Assembly (NCBI RefSeq): GCF_020873915.1
Contig: NZ_JAHWGP010000034.1
Span: 1 to 64,000 of the forward strand
Length of the DNA stretch: 64,000 nucleotides
Direction: 5' to 3'
From: Streptomyces sp. DH5
Lineage (GTDB): Bacteria > Actinomycetota > Actinomycetes > Streptomycetales > Streptomycetaceae
Shown: positions 46,600 through 56,079 of the stretch, one piece after another
How the letters are laid out: each line of letters opens with the position of its first letter
Numbering within the stretch: the first letter of the stretch is position 1
Notes under the pieces: generated by a model
Database searches by the model: none
Seen by the model: the letters and a program-made list of their open reading frames with translations, nothing else
Told to the model about the DNA's origin: nothing
Program-made: the position numbers and the translations under genes

Positions 46600-47376
46600 A
46601 TGGGACTTCTCGACGGCAAGGTCGTCCTCGTCAACGGCGGCAGCCAGGGCGTCGGTGCCGCCGTCGCCCGGGCCGCGGTCCGCGAGGGGGCGGTGGTGGC
46701 GGTGAGCGGGCGCCGCCCGGAGCCCGGTGAGGCGCTGGTCGCCGAGCTGACCGCCCGGGGCGGCGAGGCGGTGTTCCTACGGGCCGACCTGGCGGACGCC
46801 GAGCAGGCCCGGGCCTCGGTCACCCGGGTGGTGGAGGCGTACGGCCGCGTCGACTGCCTGGTCAACTCCGCCGGACTGACCGCGCGCGGCACGCTCCTGG
46901 ACACCTCGCCCGAGTTGTTCGACCAGCACATCGCGATCAACCTGAAGGCGCCGTTCTTCGCCATGCAGGCCGCCGTGGCGGACATGGTGCGGCGCGAGGC
47001 GCCCGGCACGATCGTCAACATCATCACCTCGTCGGCCCACGGCGGACAGCCGTTCCTCACGCCGTACGTGGCGGCGAAGGCCGGGCTCATCGGCCTCACA
47101 CGCAACGCGGCGCACGCCCACCGCTGGGACCGGATCCGGATCAACGGCGTGAACATCGGCTGGACCGCCACCGAGGGCGAGGACGCCACCCAGCGCACCT
47201 TCCACGCCGCCGGGGACGACTGGCGCGAACAGGCCGGCGTGCGGCTGCCGATGGGCAGGCTGGGCCAGCCGGACGAGATCGCGGACTTCGTGGTCCTGCT
47301 GCTGTCCGACCGTTCCGGAGTGGTCACCGGGTCCGTGATCGACTGGGACCAGAACGTCCTCGGCGGCCTCGACTGA
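46600..47376 (+). CDS. Short-chain dehydrogenase/reductase (SDR), copy 1
   Basis: A 258-residue classical SDR. The cofactor motif is VLVNGGSQGVGAAVA, followed by NSAG; the catalytic residues are S144, Y156 and K160 in ITSSAHGG and YVAAKAG. Asn in place of Thr at the start of the glycine motif is a minor variation. It probably reduces or oxidises an inositol- or sugar-derived alcohol. AAAGGAA lies about twelve bases before the ATG, in the 19-base gap after the dioxygenase stop. Confidence 0.88.
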   Translation: MGLLDGKVVLVNGGSQGVGAAVARAAVREGAVVAVSGRRPEPGEALVAELTARGGEAVFLRADLADAEQARASVTRVVEAYGRVDCLVNSAGLTARGTLLDTSPELFDQHIAINLKAPFFAMQAAVADMVRREAPGTIVNIITSSAHGGQPFLTPYVAAKAGLIGLTRNAAHAHRWDRIRINGVNIGWTATEGEDATQRTFHAAGDDWREQAGVRLPMGRLGQPDEIADFVVLLLSDRSGVVTGSVIDWDQNVLGGLD

Positions 47377-47444
47377 CTCCTCCGTACCGCTCCCCCTGCC
47401 CGTCAGCACCCCCAGCACCTCCGCACTGAAGGAGCACCGTCCCC

Positions 47445-48449
47445 ATGCGCATCGGAATCCTCGGCCTCGGCCGTATCGGCGCCTTCCACGCCGAGACCCT
47501 GTCCGGGCTCGACGCCGTCGAGTCCCTCGTCGTCTCCGACCCGTTCGCGCAGGCCGCGAAGGCCGCCGCCGAGCGGTTCGGCGCCGAGGTCGCGGACACC
47601 CCCGAGGCGCTGCTCGCGGCCGGGGTGGACGGGGTGGTCGTCGCCGCGGCGACCGACGCCCACCCGGCGCTGATCATGGCCTGTGCGGAGGCGGGGGTGC
47701 CCGTCTTCTGCGAGAAGCCCGTGGCACGCACCATGGCCGAGGGGGTGGAGGTGCTGAAGGCCGTCGGCGGGCTGGACGTGCCGGTCCAGATCGGTTTCAA
47801 CCGCCGCTTCGACGCGGGCTTCGTCGCCGCGCGGGCGGCCGTACGGAGCGGGGAGCTGGGCACGCTGCACACCGTGCGCTCGACCACGCTGGACCCGGCG
47901 CCGCCGCCGGCGGCGTACATCGCCTCCTCCGGGGGCATCTTCCGTGACTGCTCGGTGCACGACTTCGACATCATCCGCTGGGTGACCGGCCGGGAGGTGA
48001 CCGAGGTGTACGCGGCCGGCGGCAACCGGGGCGCCGGCTACATCCGGGAGGCGGGGGACGCCGACACCACCGGCGCGGTCCTCACCCTGGACGACGGCAC
48101 GCTCGCGATGGTCTCCAACAGCCGTCACAACGCCCGGGGGTACGACGTCCGCATGGAGATCCACGGCTTCACGGACTCCATCGCGGTCGGTCTGGAGGAC
48201 AAGCTGCCGCTGCGGTCGGTGGAGCCGGGCACGGCCTTCCCCGCGGGTACCCCGCACGACTTCTTCATGGACCGGTTCGCGGCCGCCTACCGGGCCGAAC
48301 TGGAGGCCTTCACCGAGGTCGTGGCCGGCTCCCGTCCCTCGCCGTGCACCGTCGCGGACGCCCTGGAGGCGGGCTGGATCGCCGAGGCGTGCACCCTCTC
48401 CCTGCGCGAGCACCGTCCCGTCACCGTCGAGGAGGTGCGGCAGGCCTGA
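47445..48449 (+). CDS. iolG: Inositol 2-dehydrogenase-like Gfo/Idh/MocA enzyme, copy 1
   Basis: A 334-residue NAD-dependent dehydrogenase: GILGLGRIGAFHAE for NAD binding, catalytic lysine K91 in CEKPVA, and D168 with H172 in RDCSVHDFDII, the Lys/Asp/His arrangement of inositol dehydrogenases. AAGGAGC precedes the ATG. It ends at a very strong bidirectional hairpin. IolG normally opens the pathway by oxidising myo-inositol to scyllo-inosose; the stereospecificity of this copy is not known. Confidence 0.82.
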   Translation: MRIGILGLGRIGAFHAETLSGLDAVESLVVSDPFAQAAKAAAERFGAEVADTPEALLAAGVDGVVVAAATDAHPALIMACAEAGVPVFCEKPVARTMAEGVEVLKAVGGLDVPVQIGFNRRFDAGFVAARAAVRSGELGTLHTVRSTTLDPAPPPAAYIASSGGIFRDCSVHDFDIIRWVTGREVTEVYAAGGNRGAGYIREAGDADTTGAVLTLDDGTLAMVSNSRHNARGYDVRMEIHGFTDSIAVGLEDKLPLRSVEPGTAFPAGTPHDFFMDRFAAAYRAELEAFTEVVAGSRPSPCTVADALEAGWIAEACTLSLREHRPVTVEEVRQA

Positions 48450-48466
48450 GAAGGGCCGGTCCGTGC

Positions 48467-48544
48467 CCGCTGTACCGCTGACACCACGACCGCGGCCGCC
48501 CCCCGGAAGGGGCGGCCGCGGTCGTGGTGTCAGCGGTACAGCGG
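48467..48544. terminator. Very long perfect hairpin, bidirectional terminator, copy 1
   Basis: Arms of 36 bases (48467-48502 and 48509-48544, beginning CCGCTGTACCGCTGACACC) are perfectly complementary around a six-base loop CCGGAA. The right arm includes the last four codons and the stop of the minus-strand dehydrogenase gene. Confidence 0.95.
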
Positions 48545-49549
48545 TGGTTTCTCCACCAGGTCGACCTCCACCCGGCCGCCCTCCTCCAGCGCGCGGACGC
48601 CGGCCTCGCAGACGGCCGCGGCGGCGTAGCCGTCCCAGGTGCTCGGGCCGGTGACCCCGCCGTCTCGGGTGGTGTCGACCCAGGCCTGGATCTCGTCGTC
48701 GTAGGCCTGGGCGAAGCGGTCGGTCCAGTCCTGGGTGATGGTGCCGCCCCAGCGGCCGGCCGTGTGGGTGACCAGGGAGTGGCCGTCGCCGATGCGCGCG
48801 GTGCCGTGTTCGCAGACCACCTCGGCCTGGACCTGGTAGCCGAAACCGCAGTTGACGAAGATCTCGACGTCGGAGAGGGCGCCGCCGTCGGTCTCCAGGA
48901 CGACGAACTGGGGATCGCTCAGTCCCTCGGGGGCGCCCGCCGACGCGGTGGGGCGCAGCACCGTCACGGCGGTGATCTCGTGGCCGAGGAGCCAGCGGGT
49001 GGCGTCCACCTCGTGGGCGACGGAGTCGGTGATGAGCATAGCGCTGGTGAAGAAGGGCGGGCAGGCCACGTTGCGGTGGCGGTTGTGCAGCATCAGCGGG
49101 CGGCCGAGCCGCCCGTCGGCCAGGAGGGCCTTCAGCTGCACGTACTCGCTGTCGTAGCGGCGCATGAAGCCGACCTGCACCCGGCGGTGGCCGAGGGCCT
49201 GTTCGGCTTCCATGACGCGCAGGGCGGAGGCCGCGTCGGGGGTGAGCGGCTTCTCGCACAGGACGGGCAGGTCGTGCTCGAACGCGGTGAGCAGGGCGGC
49301 CTCGTGGGCCGGCCCCGAGGAGGCGATCAGCACGGCGTCGACATCGGCCGCCGCCATCGCGGCGGCCGCGTCGGTGTGGACGGTGCAGCCGTCGATGCCC
49401 GCGGCGACGGCCCCGGCCCGTTCGGCGTCGATGTCCACGACGGCGGTGACCCGCGCGCCGCTGACGACCCGGTCGATCCGGCGTACGTGGTCGGTGCCCA
49501 TGCGGCCGGTGCCGATGACGGCGATGCCCAGTGGCTCGCGCCGGTGCAT
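48530..49549 (-). CDS. Gfo/Idh/MocA-family oxidoreductase (scyllo/other inositol dehydrogenase-like), copy 1
   Basis: A 339-residue dehydrogenase: [16 protein letters not shown] for NAD binding, CEKPLT with the active lysine, and [18 protein letters not shown] with the Asp/His pair. The body includes [12 protein letters not shown]. It is convergent with the iolG-like gene, sharing the hairpin, and lies directly downstream of the isomerase gene, 25 bases after its stop, with GGGGGAAG before the ATG. Likely part of the isomerase transcript. Confidence 0.83.
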   Translation of the reverse strand: MHRREPLGIAVIGTGRMGTDHVRRIDRVVSGARVTAVVDIDAERAGAVAAGIDGCTVHTDAAAAMAAADVDAVLIASSGPAHEAALLTAFEHDLPVLCEKPLTPDAASALRVMEAEQALGHRRVQVGFMRRYDSEYVQLKALLADGRLGRPLMLHNRHRNVACPPFFTSAMLITDSVAHEVDATRWLLGHEITAVTVLRPTASAGAPEGLSDPQFVVLETDGGALSDVEIFVNCGFGYQVQAEVVCEHGTARIGDGHSLVTHTAGRWGGTITQDWTDRFAQAYDDEIQAWVDTTRDGGVTGPSTWDGYAAAAVCEAGVRALEEGGRVEVDLVEKPPLYR

Positions 49550-49574
49550 CTCTTCCCCCTCCCGGTCCGGGTCG

Positions 49575-50708
49575 TCAGGCGCCGCAGGAGCGGAGGAACC
49601 TGCGGGTGCGCACCGCGATCGGGAGCGGCTTGTCGGGCTCACAGGGGTACATGTCCTGCTCGACGATCGCGAACAGGTCCACGTCGAGCTTCTGGGCGGC
49701 GGTGAGGACCGGGCCGAGGTCGGGGACGCCGGCGGGCGGTTCGCACATCACTCCGCGCTGGACGGCGGGCCCGAACGGGATCTGGTTCGCGACCACGTCG
49801 GCGAGGATCTCCGGGTCGACCTGCTTGAGGTGCAGGTAGCCGATGCGCTCGCCGTAGGTCTCGATCAGCTTGACGCTGTCGCCGCCGCAGTAGGCGTAGT
49901 GGCCGGTGTCCAGGCAGAGGTTGACGAGGCCGGAGTCGGTGGAGTCGAGGAAGCGCTCGACGTGCTCCTCGGTGTCGATGTGGGTGTCGGCGTGCGGGTG
50001 GACGACGATGTCGAGGCCGTACGTCTCCTTCACCTCGCGCCCGAGGCGTTCCATGCCCCGGGTGAGGTGGCCCCACTGCTCGGTGGTGAGTTCCGCCGGT
50101 TCGAGGATCTCGGCGGTCTTGTCGTCGCGCCAGAAGGAGGGGATGACGACGAGGTGCTTCGCGTCCATGTCCCGGGTGAGGGCGGCGACGCGGCTGACCT
50201 GCTCCCAGGTGGACTCCCACTCGGAGGGGCCGCGGTGCAGTCCGCAGAAGATGGTGCCGGCGGAGACCCTCAGGCCCCGCCGGTTCACCTCGTCGGTGAG
50301 GCGGGCCGGGTCGGTCGGGAGGTAGCCGTAGGGGCCGAGTTCGATCCAGGAGTAGATGACCACCGAGACCGGTTCGTCGCCGTACTCGGAGACCAGCGCG
50401 GTCGGGAACGGCAGCAGCGCCGCGAGCCCCAGTCCGAGCATGGTCAGCCCGATCACGTCCCCGTCCACCTGCCGAACGCTGCGGAAGATCGCCCGGTGGT
50501 CACGCCAGAAGCCGGCCAGCACCGCCAGGCTGATCGCGTAGGCGCCCAGGTTGGGCAGCGTGTCGCTCAGGGCCCGGCGGTACTCCTCCGGGTCCAGCCC
50601 CTGCGGCACGGAGATGTCCAGGACCAGCAGGGTGATGGCGATGGCGAACACACCGTCGGCGAGCGCGACGAGCCGTTCGGGTCCGCCGTCCGGGGTCGGT
50701 TTCCTCAT
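49575..50708 (-). CDS. Chimeric gene: TMEM175 N-terminus fused in frame to isomerase C-terminus
   Basis: A reading frame of 377 residues formed at the duplication junction. The first 119 residues are the TMEM175-type channel ([15 protein letters not shown] through DEPVSVVIY); from residue 120 on it is the sugar-phosphate isomerase from residue 43 ([15 protein letters not shown] onward). The join (CTACTCC on the minus strand, GAGTAG on the plus) keeps the frame. It lacks the isomerase N-terminus with APDSWGVWF and the last channel helices, so neither activity is expected to survive. It would be driven by whatever expresses the channel gene and also feeds into copy 1 of the dehydrogenase. Intact versions of both parents exist at 43598-44203 and 56080-56982. 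Confidence 0.9.
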   Translation of the reverse strand: MRKPTPDGGPERLVALADGVFAIAITLLVLDISVPQGLDPEEYRRALSDTLPNLGAYAISLAVLAGFWRDHRAIFRSVRQVDGDVIGLTMLGLGLAALLPFPTALVSEYGDEPVSVVIYSWIELGPYGYLPTDPARLTDEVNRRGLRVSAGTIFCGLHRGPSEWESTWEQVSRVAALTRDMDAKHLVVIPSFWRDDKTAEILEPAELTTEQWGHLTRGMERLGREVKETYGLDIVVHPHADTHIDTEEHVERFLDSTDSGLVNLCLDTGHYAYCGGDSVKLIETYGERIGYLHLKQVDPEILADVVANQIPFGPAVQRGVMCEPPAGVPDLGPVLTAAQKLDVDLFAIVEQDMYPCEPDKPLPIAVRTRRFLRSCGA

Positions 50709-50762
50709 GCGCACGACGGTAGGCAGGCCGGTCCCGGCCCGGTGGCGTACACGCCTGGGCCG

Positions 50763-51797
50763 TCACCCGGCCAACACCGGGGAGGGCATGTTGTAGGGGG
50801 TCACCACCTGGATGGCGGAGGGCAGGGTGGGGCCGGCCGGCGGCAGGGCGCCGTGGGCGCGCATCACGAGGTGGCAGGCCTCGCGCAGGTCGTGCCGCAG
50901 ATCGTGGTGGAGCACGGCGGACAGCCGGTGCTCGCGCAGCAGTCGCGTGTTGTCCTGGTCGAGGTCGTGGGCGACGAACACGGCGCACTCGCGCCCGGCG
51001 TCCTCGAAGGCGCGCAGGGTGGCGATGTTGCCGCCGCCGATCGAGTAGACCGCCCGGATCCCCGGGTCGCGGTCCAGGGCGGCCCGGACCAGGTCGTACT
51101 GGGTGGCGTCCAGGCCCTGGCCTTCGGCGATCTCGACCAGGGCCCGGCCGGGGTGACGGGTGCGCATGGCGCTGCGGAAGCCCATCTCGCGCTCCTCCTC
51201 GTTGCGGAAGGAGCCGCTGGAGAGGCTGGTGAGGACGTTGCCCGGCCGGTCGCCCAGCCACTGCCCCACGAGGTAGGCGGCGGTGGCGCCCGCGGCCCGG
51301 TTGTCGCTGCCGACGTGGCCGATCCGGGAACTGGCGGGCAGGTCCGTCACCAGGGTCACCACCGGGATGCCGGCCGCCGTGAGACGTCCGACGGCGGCGT
51401 TGATCCCGGGGACGTCGGGCGCCTTGAGGAGGACGCCCTGCGAACCGCGCCGGGCGATCCGGTCGAGGACGGCGACCAGTTCCTCCGCCGGGCCGGTCTC
51501 GCGGAAGTGGAAGCGGGAGCGGATCACCGCCGGGTGCAGGGCGGGGAGTTCGGCTTCCAGGGCGGTGCGCACGGCCGTCGAGAAGCGTTCCGGCGACTGC
51601 ATCACGATGTCCACCATGAAGGTGCGGCCGACGAGCCGGACCTGGGTGCTCTGCCGGTCGAGGTCGGCTATCGCCCGGCGCACCTCCTGCGCTGTGCTCT
51701 CCCGCACTCCTCCGCGGCCGTTGAGGACGCGGTCCACCGTGGCCTCGCTCAACCCTGCCTGACGTGCGATTTCCCTGATCGGGAAGGGGTGGCCCAT
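50763..51797 (-). CDS. LacI-family regulator, copy 2
   Basis: Duplicate of 44258-45292, 344 residues. It carries Asp22 in the recognition helix (SEATVDRVL) and Ser50 just after the DNA-binding domain (DLDRQSTQ), against Glu22 and Arg50 in copy 1. Position 22 aligns with the LacI recognition-helix residue that contacts DNA, so the two copies may bind operators with different strength or choice. Confidence 0.88.
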   Translation of the reverse strand: MGHPFPIREIARQAGLSEATVDRVLNGRGGVRESTAQEVRRAIADLDRQSTQVRLVGRTFMVDIVMQSPERFSTAVRTALEAELPALHPAVIRSRFHFRETGPAEELVAVLDRIARRGSQGVLLKAPDVPGINAAVGRLTAAGIPVVTLVTDLPASSRIGHVGSDNRAAGATAAYLVGQWLGDRPGNVLTSLSSGSFRNEEEREMGFRSAMRTRHPGRALVEIAEGQGLDATQYDLVRAALDRDPGIRAVYSIGGGNIATLRAFEDAGRECAVFVAHDLDQDNTRLLREHRLSAVLHHDLRHDLREACHLVMRAHGALPPAGPTLPSAIQVVTPYNMPSPVLAG

Positions 51798-51849
51798 GCG
51801 GCGGCTCCTGAGGGGTTTTTGATGGCTTCCTGCTGGTTGCTCGAAGGGT

Positions 51850-51861
51850 TTGTACTGACAA
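51850..51861. promoter_or_regulatory. Operator-like dyad, copy 2
   Basis: Duplicate of 45345-45356 in the divergent gap of the second copy; sequence identical. Confidence 0.5.
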
Positions 51862-51906
51862 GAATGACACCAGCCGCGTCGCTCCGTGACCTGAAGGGAC
51901 GACACC

Positions 51907-53085
51907 ATGTCCTCCGCCTCCTCTTCCGTGCGGGCCCCCGCGCCGGCCGCCTGGCTGTCCGAGCGGGACTGCGACCTGGACGCGTTGCGCGCCCTGGTCG
52001 AGCAGCAGACCGATCTCGCCGCCCACCCGCACGCCTCCGCCGTCGAGCGGAACGTGCTGCTCTACGACGCGGAGCGGCTCGCCCTCGCCGACCGCCGTAC
52101 CGTCCAGGCCGAACTGGTGCGGGCCCTGGCCGACGGCCCCGGCATCGTGGTGGTCCGCGGTGCCTTCCCCGACCCGTCGGTCGTGGACCGCGTCACGGCC
52201 GTGTTCGACGGCCTGATCGCCGAGCAGCGCGCCTCGGGCGCCACGGCCGGTGACCACTTCGCGAAGCCGGGCGCCAACGACCGGGTATGGAACGCCCTGG
52301 AGAAGGCGGCCCTGTACGACCCGCAGGCGTTCGCCGACTACTACGCCAACGACGTGATCGCCCTGGTCTCCTCGGCCTGGCTGGGCCCCGGCTATCAGGT
52401 CACCTCCCAGGTCAACGTGGTCAACCCGGGCGGGGCGGCGCAGACCGTGCACCGCGACTACCACCTCGGCTTCCTCTCCGACGAGACCGCCGCCCGCTAC
52501 CCCGCGCACGTGCACCGCCTCTCCCCCGTGCTCACCCTCCAGGGCGCGGTGGCGCACTGCGACATGCCCGTCGAGTCCGGACCCACGCTGTACCTGCCGC
52601 ACTCGCAGAAGTACGGGCCCGGCTACCTCGCCTGGCGGCTCCCGGAGTTCCACGCCTACTTCGAGGAGCACCACGTCCAGTTGCCGCTCGCCAAGGGCGA
52701 CGCGGTGTTCTTCAACCCGGCGCTCTTCCACGCGGCCGGTGCCAACCACTCGGCGGACATCCGGCGCATGGCCAACCTGCTCCAGGTGTCGTCCGCGTTC
52801 GGGCGGGCCATGGAGAGCGTGGACCGCGAGGCGGTCGCGGGCGCCGTGTACCCGGTGCTGCTGGGCCGCAAGGCGGAGGGAGCCGGGGAGCGGTGGTTGG
52901 AGAACGTGATCGCCGCGAGCGCCGAGGGCTACGCCTTCCCGACCAACCTCGACAACGACCCGCCGGTCGAGGGCCTGGCCCCGCCCTCGCAGGCCGATGT
53001 CGTCCGCCGTGCGCTGCGCGAGGGATGGACCCCGCGGACGCTGCGCGAGGAACTGCGGGCCGGCACCAAGCGGCGCGCGAGCTGA
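51907..53085 (+). CDS. Phytanoyl-CoA dioxygenase-like enzyme, copy 2
   Basis: Duplicate of 45402-46580; the 392-residue translation is identical, with all iron ligands intact. It has its own copy of the upstream operator-like region, so it is expected to be expressed like copy 1. Confidence 0.83.
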   Translation: MSSASSSVRAPAPAAWLSERDCDLDALRALVEQQTDLAAHPHASAVERNVLLYDAERLALADRRTVQAELVRALADGPGIVVVRGAFPDPSVVDRVTAVFDGLIAEQRASGATAGDHFAKPGANDRVWNALEKAALYDPQAFADYYANDVIALVSSAWLGPGYQVTSQVNVVNPGGAAQTVHRDYHLGFLSDETAARYPAHVHRLSPVLTLQGAVAHCDMPVESGPTLYLPHSQKYGPGYLAWRLPEFHAYFEEHHVQLPLAKGDAVFFNPALFHAAGANHSADIRRMANLLQVSSAFGRAMESVDREAVAGAVYPVLLGRKAEGAGERWLENVIAASAEGYAFPTNLDNDPPVEGLAPPSQADVVRRALREGWTPRTLREELRAGTKRRAS

Positions 53086-53104
53086 AAGGAACCCGGATCA
53101 CCTC

Positions 53105-53881
53105 ATGGGACTTCTCGACGGCAAGGTCGTCCTCGTCAACGGCGGCAGCCAGGGCGTCGGTGCCGCCGTCGCCCGGGCCGCGGTCCGCGAGGGGGCGGTG
53201 GTGGCGGTGAGCGGGCGCCGCCCGGAGCCCGGTGAGGCGCTGGTCGCCGAGCTGACCGCCCGGGGCGGCGAGGCGGTGTTCCTACGGGCCGACCTGGCGG
53301 ACGCCGAGCAGGCCCGGGCCTCGGTCACCCGGGTGGTGGAGGCGTACGGCCGCGTCGACTGCCTGGTCAACTCCGCCGGACTGACCGCGCGCGGCACGCT
53401 CCTGGACACCTCGCCCGAGTTGTTCGACCAGCACATCGCGATCAACCTGAAGGCGCCGTTCTTCGCCATGCAGGCCGCCGTGGCGGACATGGTGCGGCGC
53501 GAGGCGCCCGGCACGATCGTCAACATCATCACCTCGTCGGCCCACGGCGGACAGCCGTTCCTCACGCCGTACGTGGCGGCGAAGGCCGGGCTCATCGGCC
53601 TCACACGCAACGCGGCGCACGCCCACCGCTGGGACCGGATCCGGATCAACGGCGTGAACATCGGCTGGACCGCCACCGAGGGCGAGGACGCCACCCAGCG
53701 CACCTTCCACGCCGCCGGGGACGACTGGCGCGAACAGGCCGGCGTGCGGCTGCCGATGGGCAGGCTGGGCCAGCCGGACGAGATCGCGGACTTCGTGGTC
53801 CTGCTGCTGTCCGACCGTTCCGGAGTGGTCACCGGGTCCGTGATCGACTGGGACCAGAACGTCCTCGGCGGCCTCGACTGA
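53105..53881 (+). CDS. Short-chain dehydrogenase/reductase, copy 2
   Basis: Duplicate of 46600-47376, identical in translation (258 residues, catalytic Ser/Tyr/Lys kept), in the same order after the dioxygenase gene. Confidence 0.88.
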   Translation: MGLLDGKVVLVNGGSQGVGAAVARAAVREGAVVAVSGRRPEPGEALVAELTARGGEAVFLRADLADAEQARASVTRVVEAYGRVDCLVNSAGLTARGTLLDTSPELFDQHIAINLKAPFFAMQAAVADMVRREAPGTIVNIITSSAHGGQPFLTPYVAAKAGLIGLTRNAAHAHRWDRIRINGVNIGWTATEGEDATQRTFHAAGDDWREQAGVRLPMGRLGQPDEIADFVVLLLSDRSGVVTGSVIDWDQNVLGGLD

Positions 53882-53949
53882 CTCCTCCGTACCGCTCCCC
53901 CTGCCCGTCAGCACCCCCAGCACCTCCGCACTGAAGGAGCACCGTCCCC

Positions 53950-54954
53950 ATGCGCATCGGAATCCTCGGCCTCGGCCGTATCGGCGCCTTCCACGCCGAG
54001 ACCCTGTCCGGGCTCGACGCCGTCGAGTCCCTCGTCGTCTCCGACCCGTTCGCGCAGGCCGCGAAGGCCGCCGCCGAGCGGTTCGGCGCCGAGGTCGCGG
54101 ACACCCCCGAGGCGCTGCTCGCGGCCGGGGTGGACGGGGTGGTCGTCGCCGCGGCGACCGACGCCCACCCGGCGCTGATCATGGCCTGTGCGGAGGCGGG
54201 GGTGCCCGTCTTCTGCGAGAAGCCCGTGGCACGCACCATGGCCGAGGGGGTGGAGGTGCTGAAGGCCGTCGGCGGGCTGGACGTGCCGGTCCAGATCGGT
54301 TTCAACCGCCGCTTCGACGCGGGCTTCGTCGCCGCGCGGGCGGCCGTACGGAGCGGGGAGCTGGGCACGCTGCACACCGTGCGCTCGACCACGCTGGACC
54401 CGGCGCCGCCGCCGGCGGCGTACATCGCCTCCTCCGGGGGCATCTTCCGTGACTGCTCGGTGCACGACTTCGACATCATCCGCTGGGTGACCGGCCGGGA
54501 GGTGACCGAGGTGTACGCGGCCGGCGGCAACCGGGGCGCCGGCTACATCCGGGAGGCGGGGGACGCCGACACCACCGGCGCGGTCCTCACCCTGGACGAC
54601 GGCACGCTCGCGATGGTCTCCAACAGCCGTCACAACGCCCGGGGGTACGACGTCCGCATGGAGATCCACGGCTTCACGGACTCCATCGCGGTCGGTCTGG
54701 AGGACAAGCTGCCGCTGCGGTCGGTGGAGCCGGGCACGGCCTTCCCCGCGGGTACCCCGCACGACTTCTTCATGGACCGGTTCGCGGCCGCCTACCGGGC
54801 CGAACTGGAGGCCTTCACCGAGGTCGTGGCCGGCTCCCGTCCCTCGCCGTGCACCGTCGCGGACGCCCTGGAGGCGGGCTGGATCGCCGAGGCGTGCACC
54901 CTCTCCCTGCGCGAGCACCGTCCCGTCACCGTCGAGGAGGTGCGGCAGGCCTGA
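53950..54954 (+). CDS. iolG: Inositol 2-dehydrogenase-like enzyme, copy 2
   Basis: Duplicate of 47445-48449, identical in translation (334 residues) with the Lys/Asp/His active site intact. Confidence 0.82.
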   Translation: MRIGILGLGRIGAFHAETLSGLDAVESLVVSDPFAQAAKAAAERFGAEVADTPEALLAAGVDGVVVAAATDAHPALIMACAEAGVPVFCEKPVARTMAEGVEVLKAVGGLDVPVQIGFNRRFDAGFVAARAAVRSGELGTLHTVRSTTLDPAPPPAAYIASSGGIFRDCSVHDFDIIRWVTGREVTEVYAAGGNRGAGYIREAGDADTTGAVLTLDDGTLAMVSNSRHNARGYDVRMEIHGFTDSIAVGLEDKLPLRSVEPGTAFPAGTPHDFFMDRFAAAYRAELEAFTEVVAGSRPSPCTVADALEAGWIAEACTLSLREHRPVTVEEVRQA

Positions 54955-54971
54955 GAAGGGCCGGTCCGTGC

Positions 54972-55049
54972 CCGCTGTACCGCTGACACCACGACCGCGG
55001 CCGCCCCCCGGAAGGGGCGGCCGCGGTCGTGGTGTCAGCGGTACAGCGG
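54972..55049. terminator. Very long perfect hairpin, copy 2
   Basis: Duplicate of 48467-48544, with the same 36-bp arms and overlap of the minus-strand stop codon. Confidence 0.95.
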
Positions 55050-56054
55050 TGGTTTCTCCACCAGGTCGACCTCCACCCGGCCGCCCTCCTCCAGCGCGCG
55101 GACGCCGGCCTCGCAGACGGCCGCGGCGGCGTAGCCGTCCCAGGTGCTCGGGCCGGTGACCCCGCCGTCTCGGGTGGTGTCGACCCAGGCCTGGATCTCG
55201 TCGTCGTAGGCCTGGGCGAAGCGGTCGGTCCAGTCCTGGGTGATGGTGCCGCCCCAGCGGCCGGCCGTGTGGGTGACCAGGGAGTGGCCGTCGCCGATGC
55301 GCGCGGTGCCGTGTTCGCAGACCACCTCGGCCTGGACCTGGTAGCCGAAACCGCAGTTGACGAAGATCTCGACGTCGGAGAGGGCGCCGCCGTCGGTCTC
55401 CAGGACGACGAACTGGGGATCGCTCAGTCCCTCGGGGGCGCCCGCCGACGCGGTGGGGCGCAGCACCGTCACGGCGGTGATCTCGTGGCCGAGGAGCCAG
55501 CGGGTGGCGTCCACCTCGTGGGCGACGGAGTCGGTGATGAGCATAGCGCTGGTGAAGAAGGGCGGGCAGGCCACGTTGCGGTGGCGGTTGTGCAGCATCA
55601 GCGGGCGGCCGAGCCGCCCGTCGGCCAGGAGGGCCTTCAGCTGCACGTACTCGCTGTCGTAGCGGCGCATGAAGCCGACCTGCACCCGGCGGTGGCCGAG
55701 GGCCTGTTCGGCTTCCATGACGCGCAGGGCGGAGGCCGCGTCGGGGGTGAGCGGCTTCTCGCACAGGACGGGCAGGTCGTGCTCGAACGCGGTGAGCAGG
55801 GCGGCCTCGTGGGCCGGCCCCGAGGAGGCGATCAGCACGGCGTCGACATCGGCCGCCGCCATCGCGGCGGCCGCGTCGGTGTGGACGGTGCAGCCGTCGA
55901 TGCCCGCGGCGACGGCCCCGGCCCGTTCGGCGTCGATGTCCACGACGGCGGTGACCCGCGCGCCGCTGACGACCCGGTCGATCCGGCGTACGTGGTCGGT
56001 GCCCATGCGGCCGGTGCCGATGACGGCGATGCCCAGTGGCTCGCGCCGGTGCAT
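55035..56054 (-). CDS. Gfo/Idh/MocA-family oxidoreductase, copy 2
   Basis: Duplicate of 48530-49549, identical in translation (339 residues). This copy follows the intact isomerase gene and therefore keeps the ancestral operon: binding protein, permease, ATPase, isomerase, dehydrogenase. Confidence 0.83.
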   Translation of the reverse strand: MHRREPLGIAVIGTGRMGTDHVRRIDRVVSGARVTAVVDIDAERAGAVAAGIDGCTVHTDAAAAMAAADVDAVLIASSGPAHEAALLTAFEHDLPVLCEKPLTPDAASALRVMEAEQALGHRRVQVGFMRRYDSEYVQLKALLADGRLGRPLMLHNRHRNVACPPFFTSAMLITDSVAHEVDATRWLLGHEITAVTVLRPTASAGAPEGLSDPQFVVLETDGGALSDVEIFVNCGFGYQVQAEVVCEHGTARIGDGHSLVTHTAGRWGGTITQDWTDRFAQAYDDEIQAWVDTTRDGGVTGPSTWDGYAAAAVCEAGVRALEEGGRVEVDLVEKPPLYR

Positions 56055-56079
56055 CTCTTCCCCCTCCCGGTCCGGGTCG

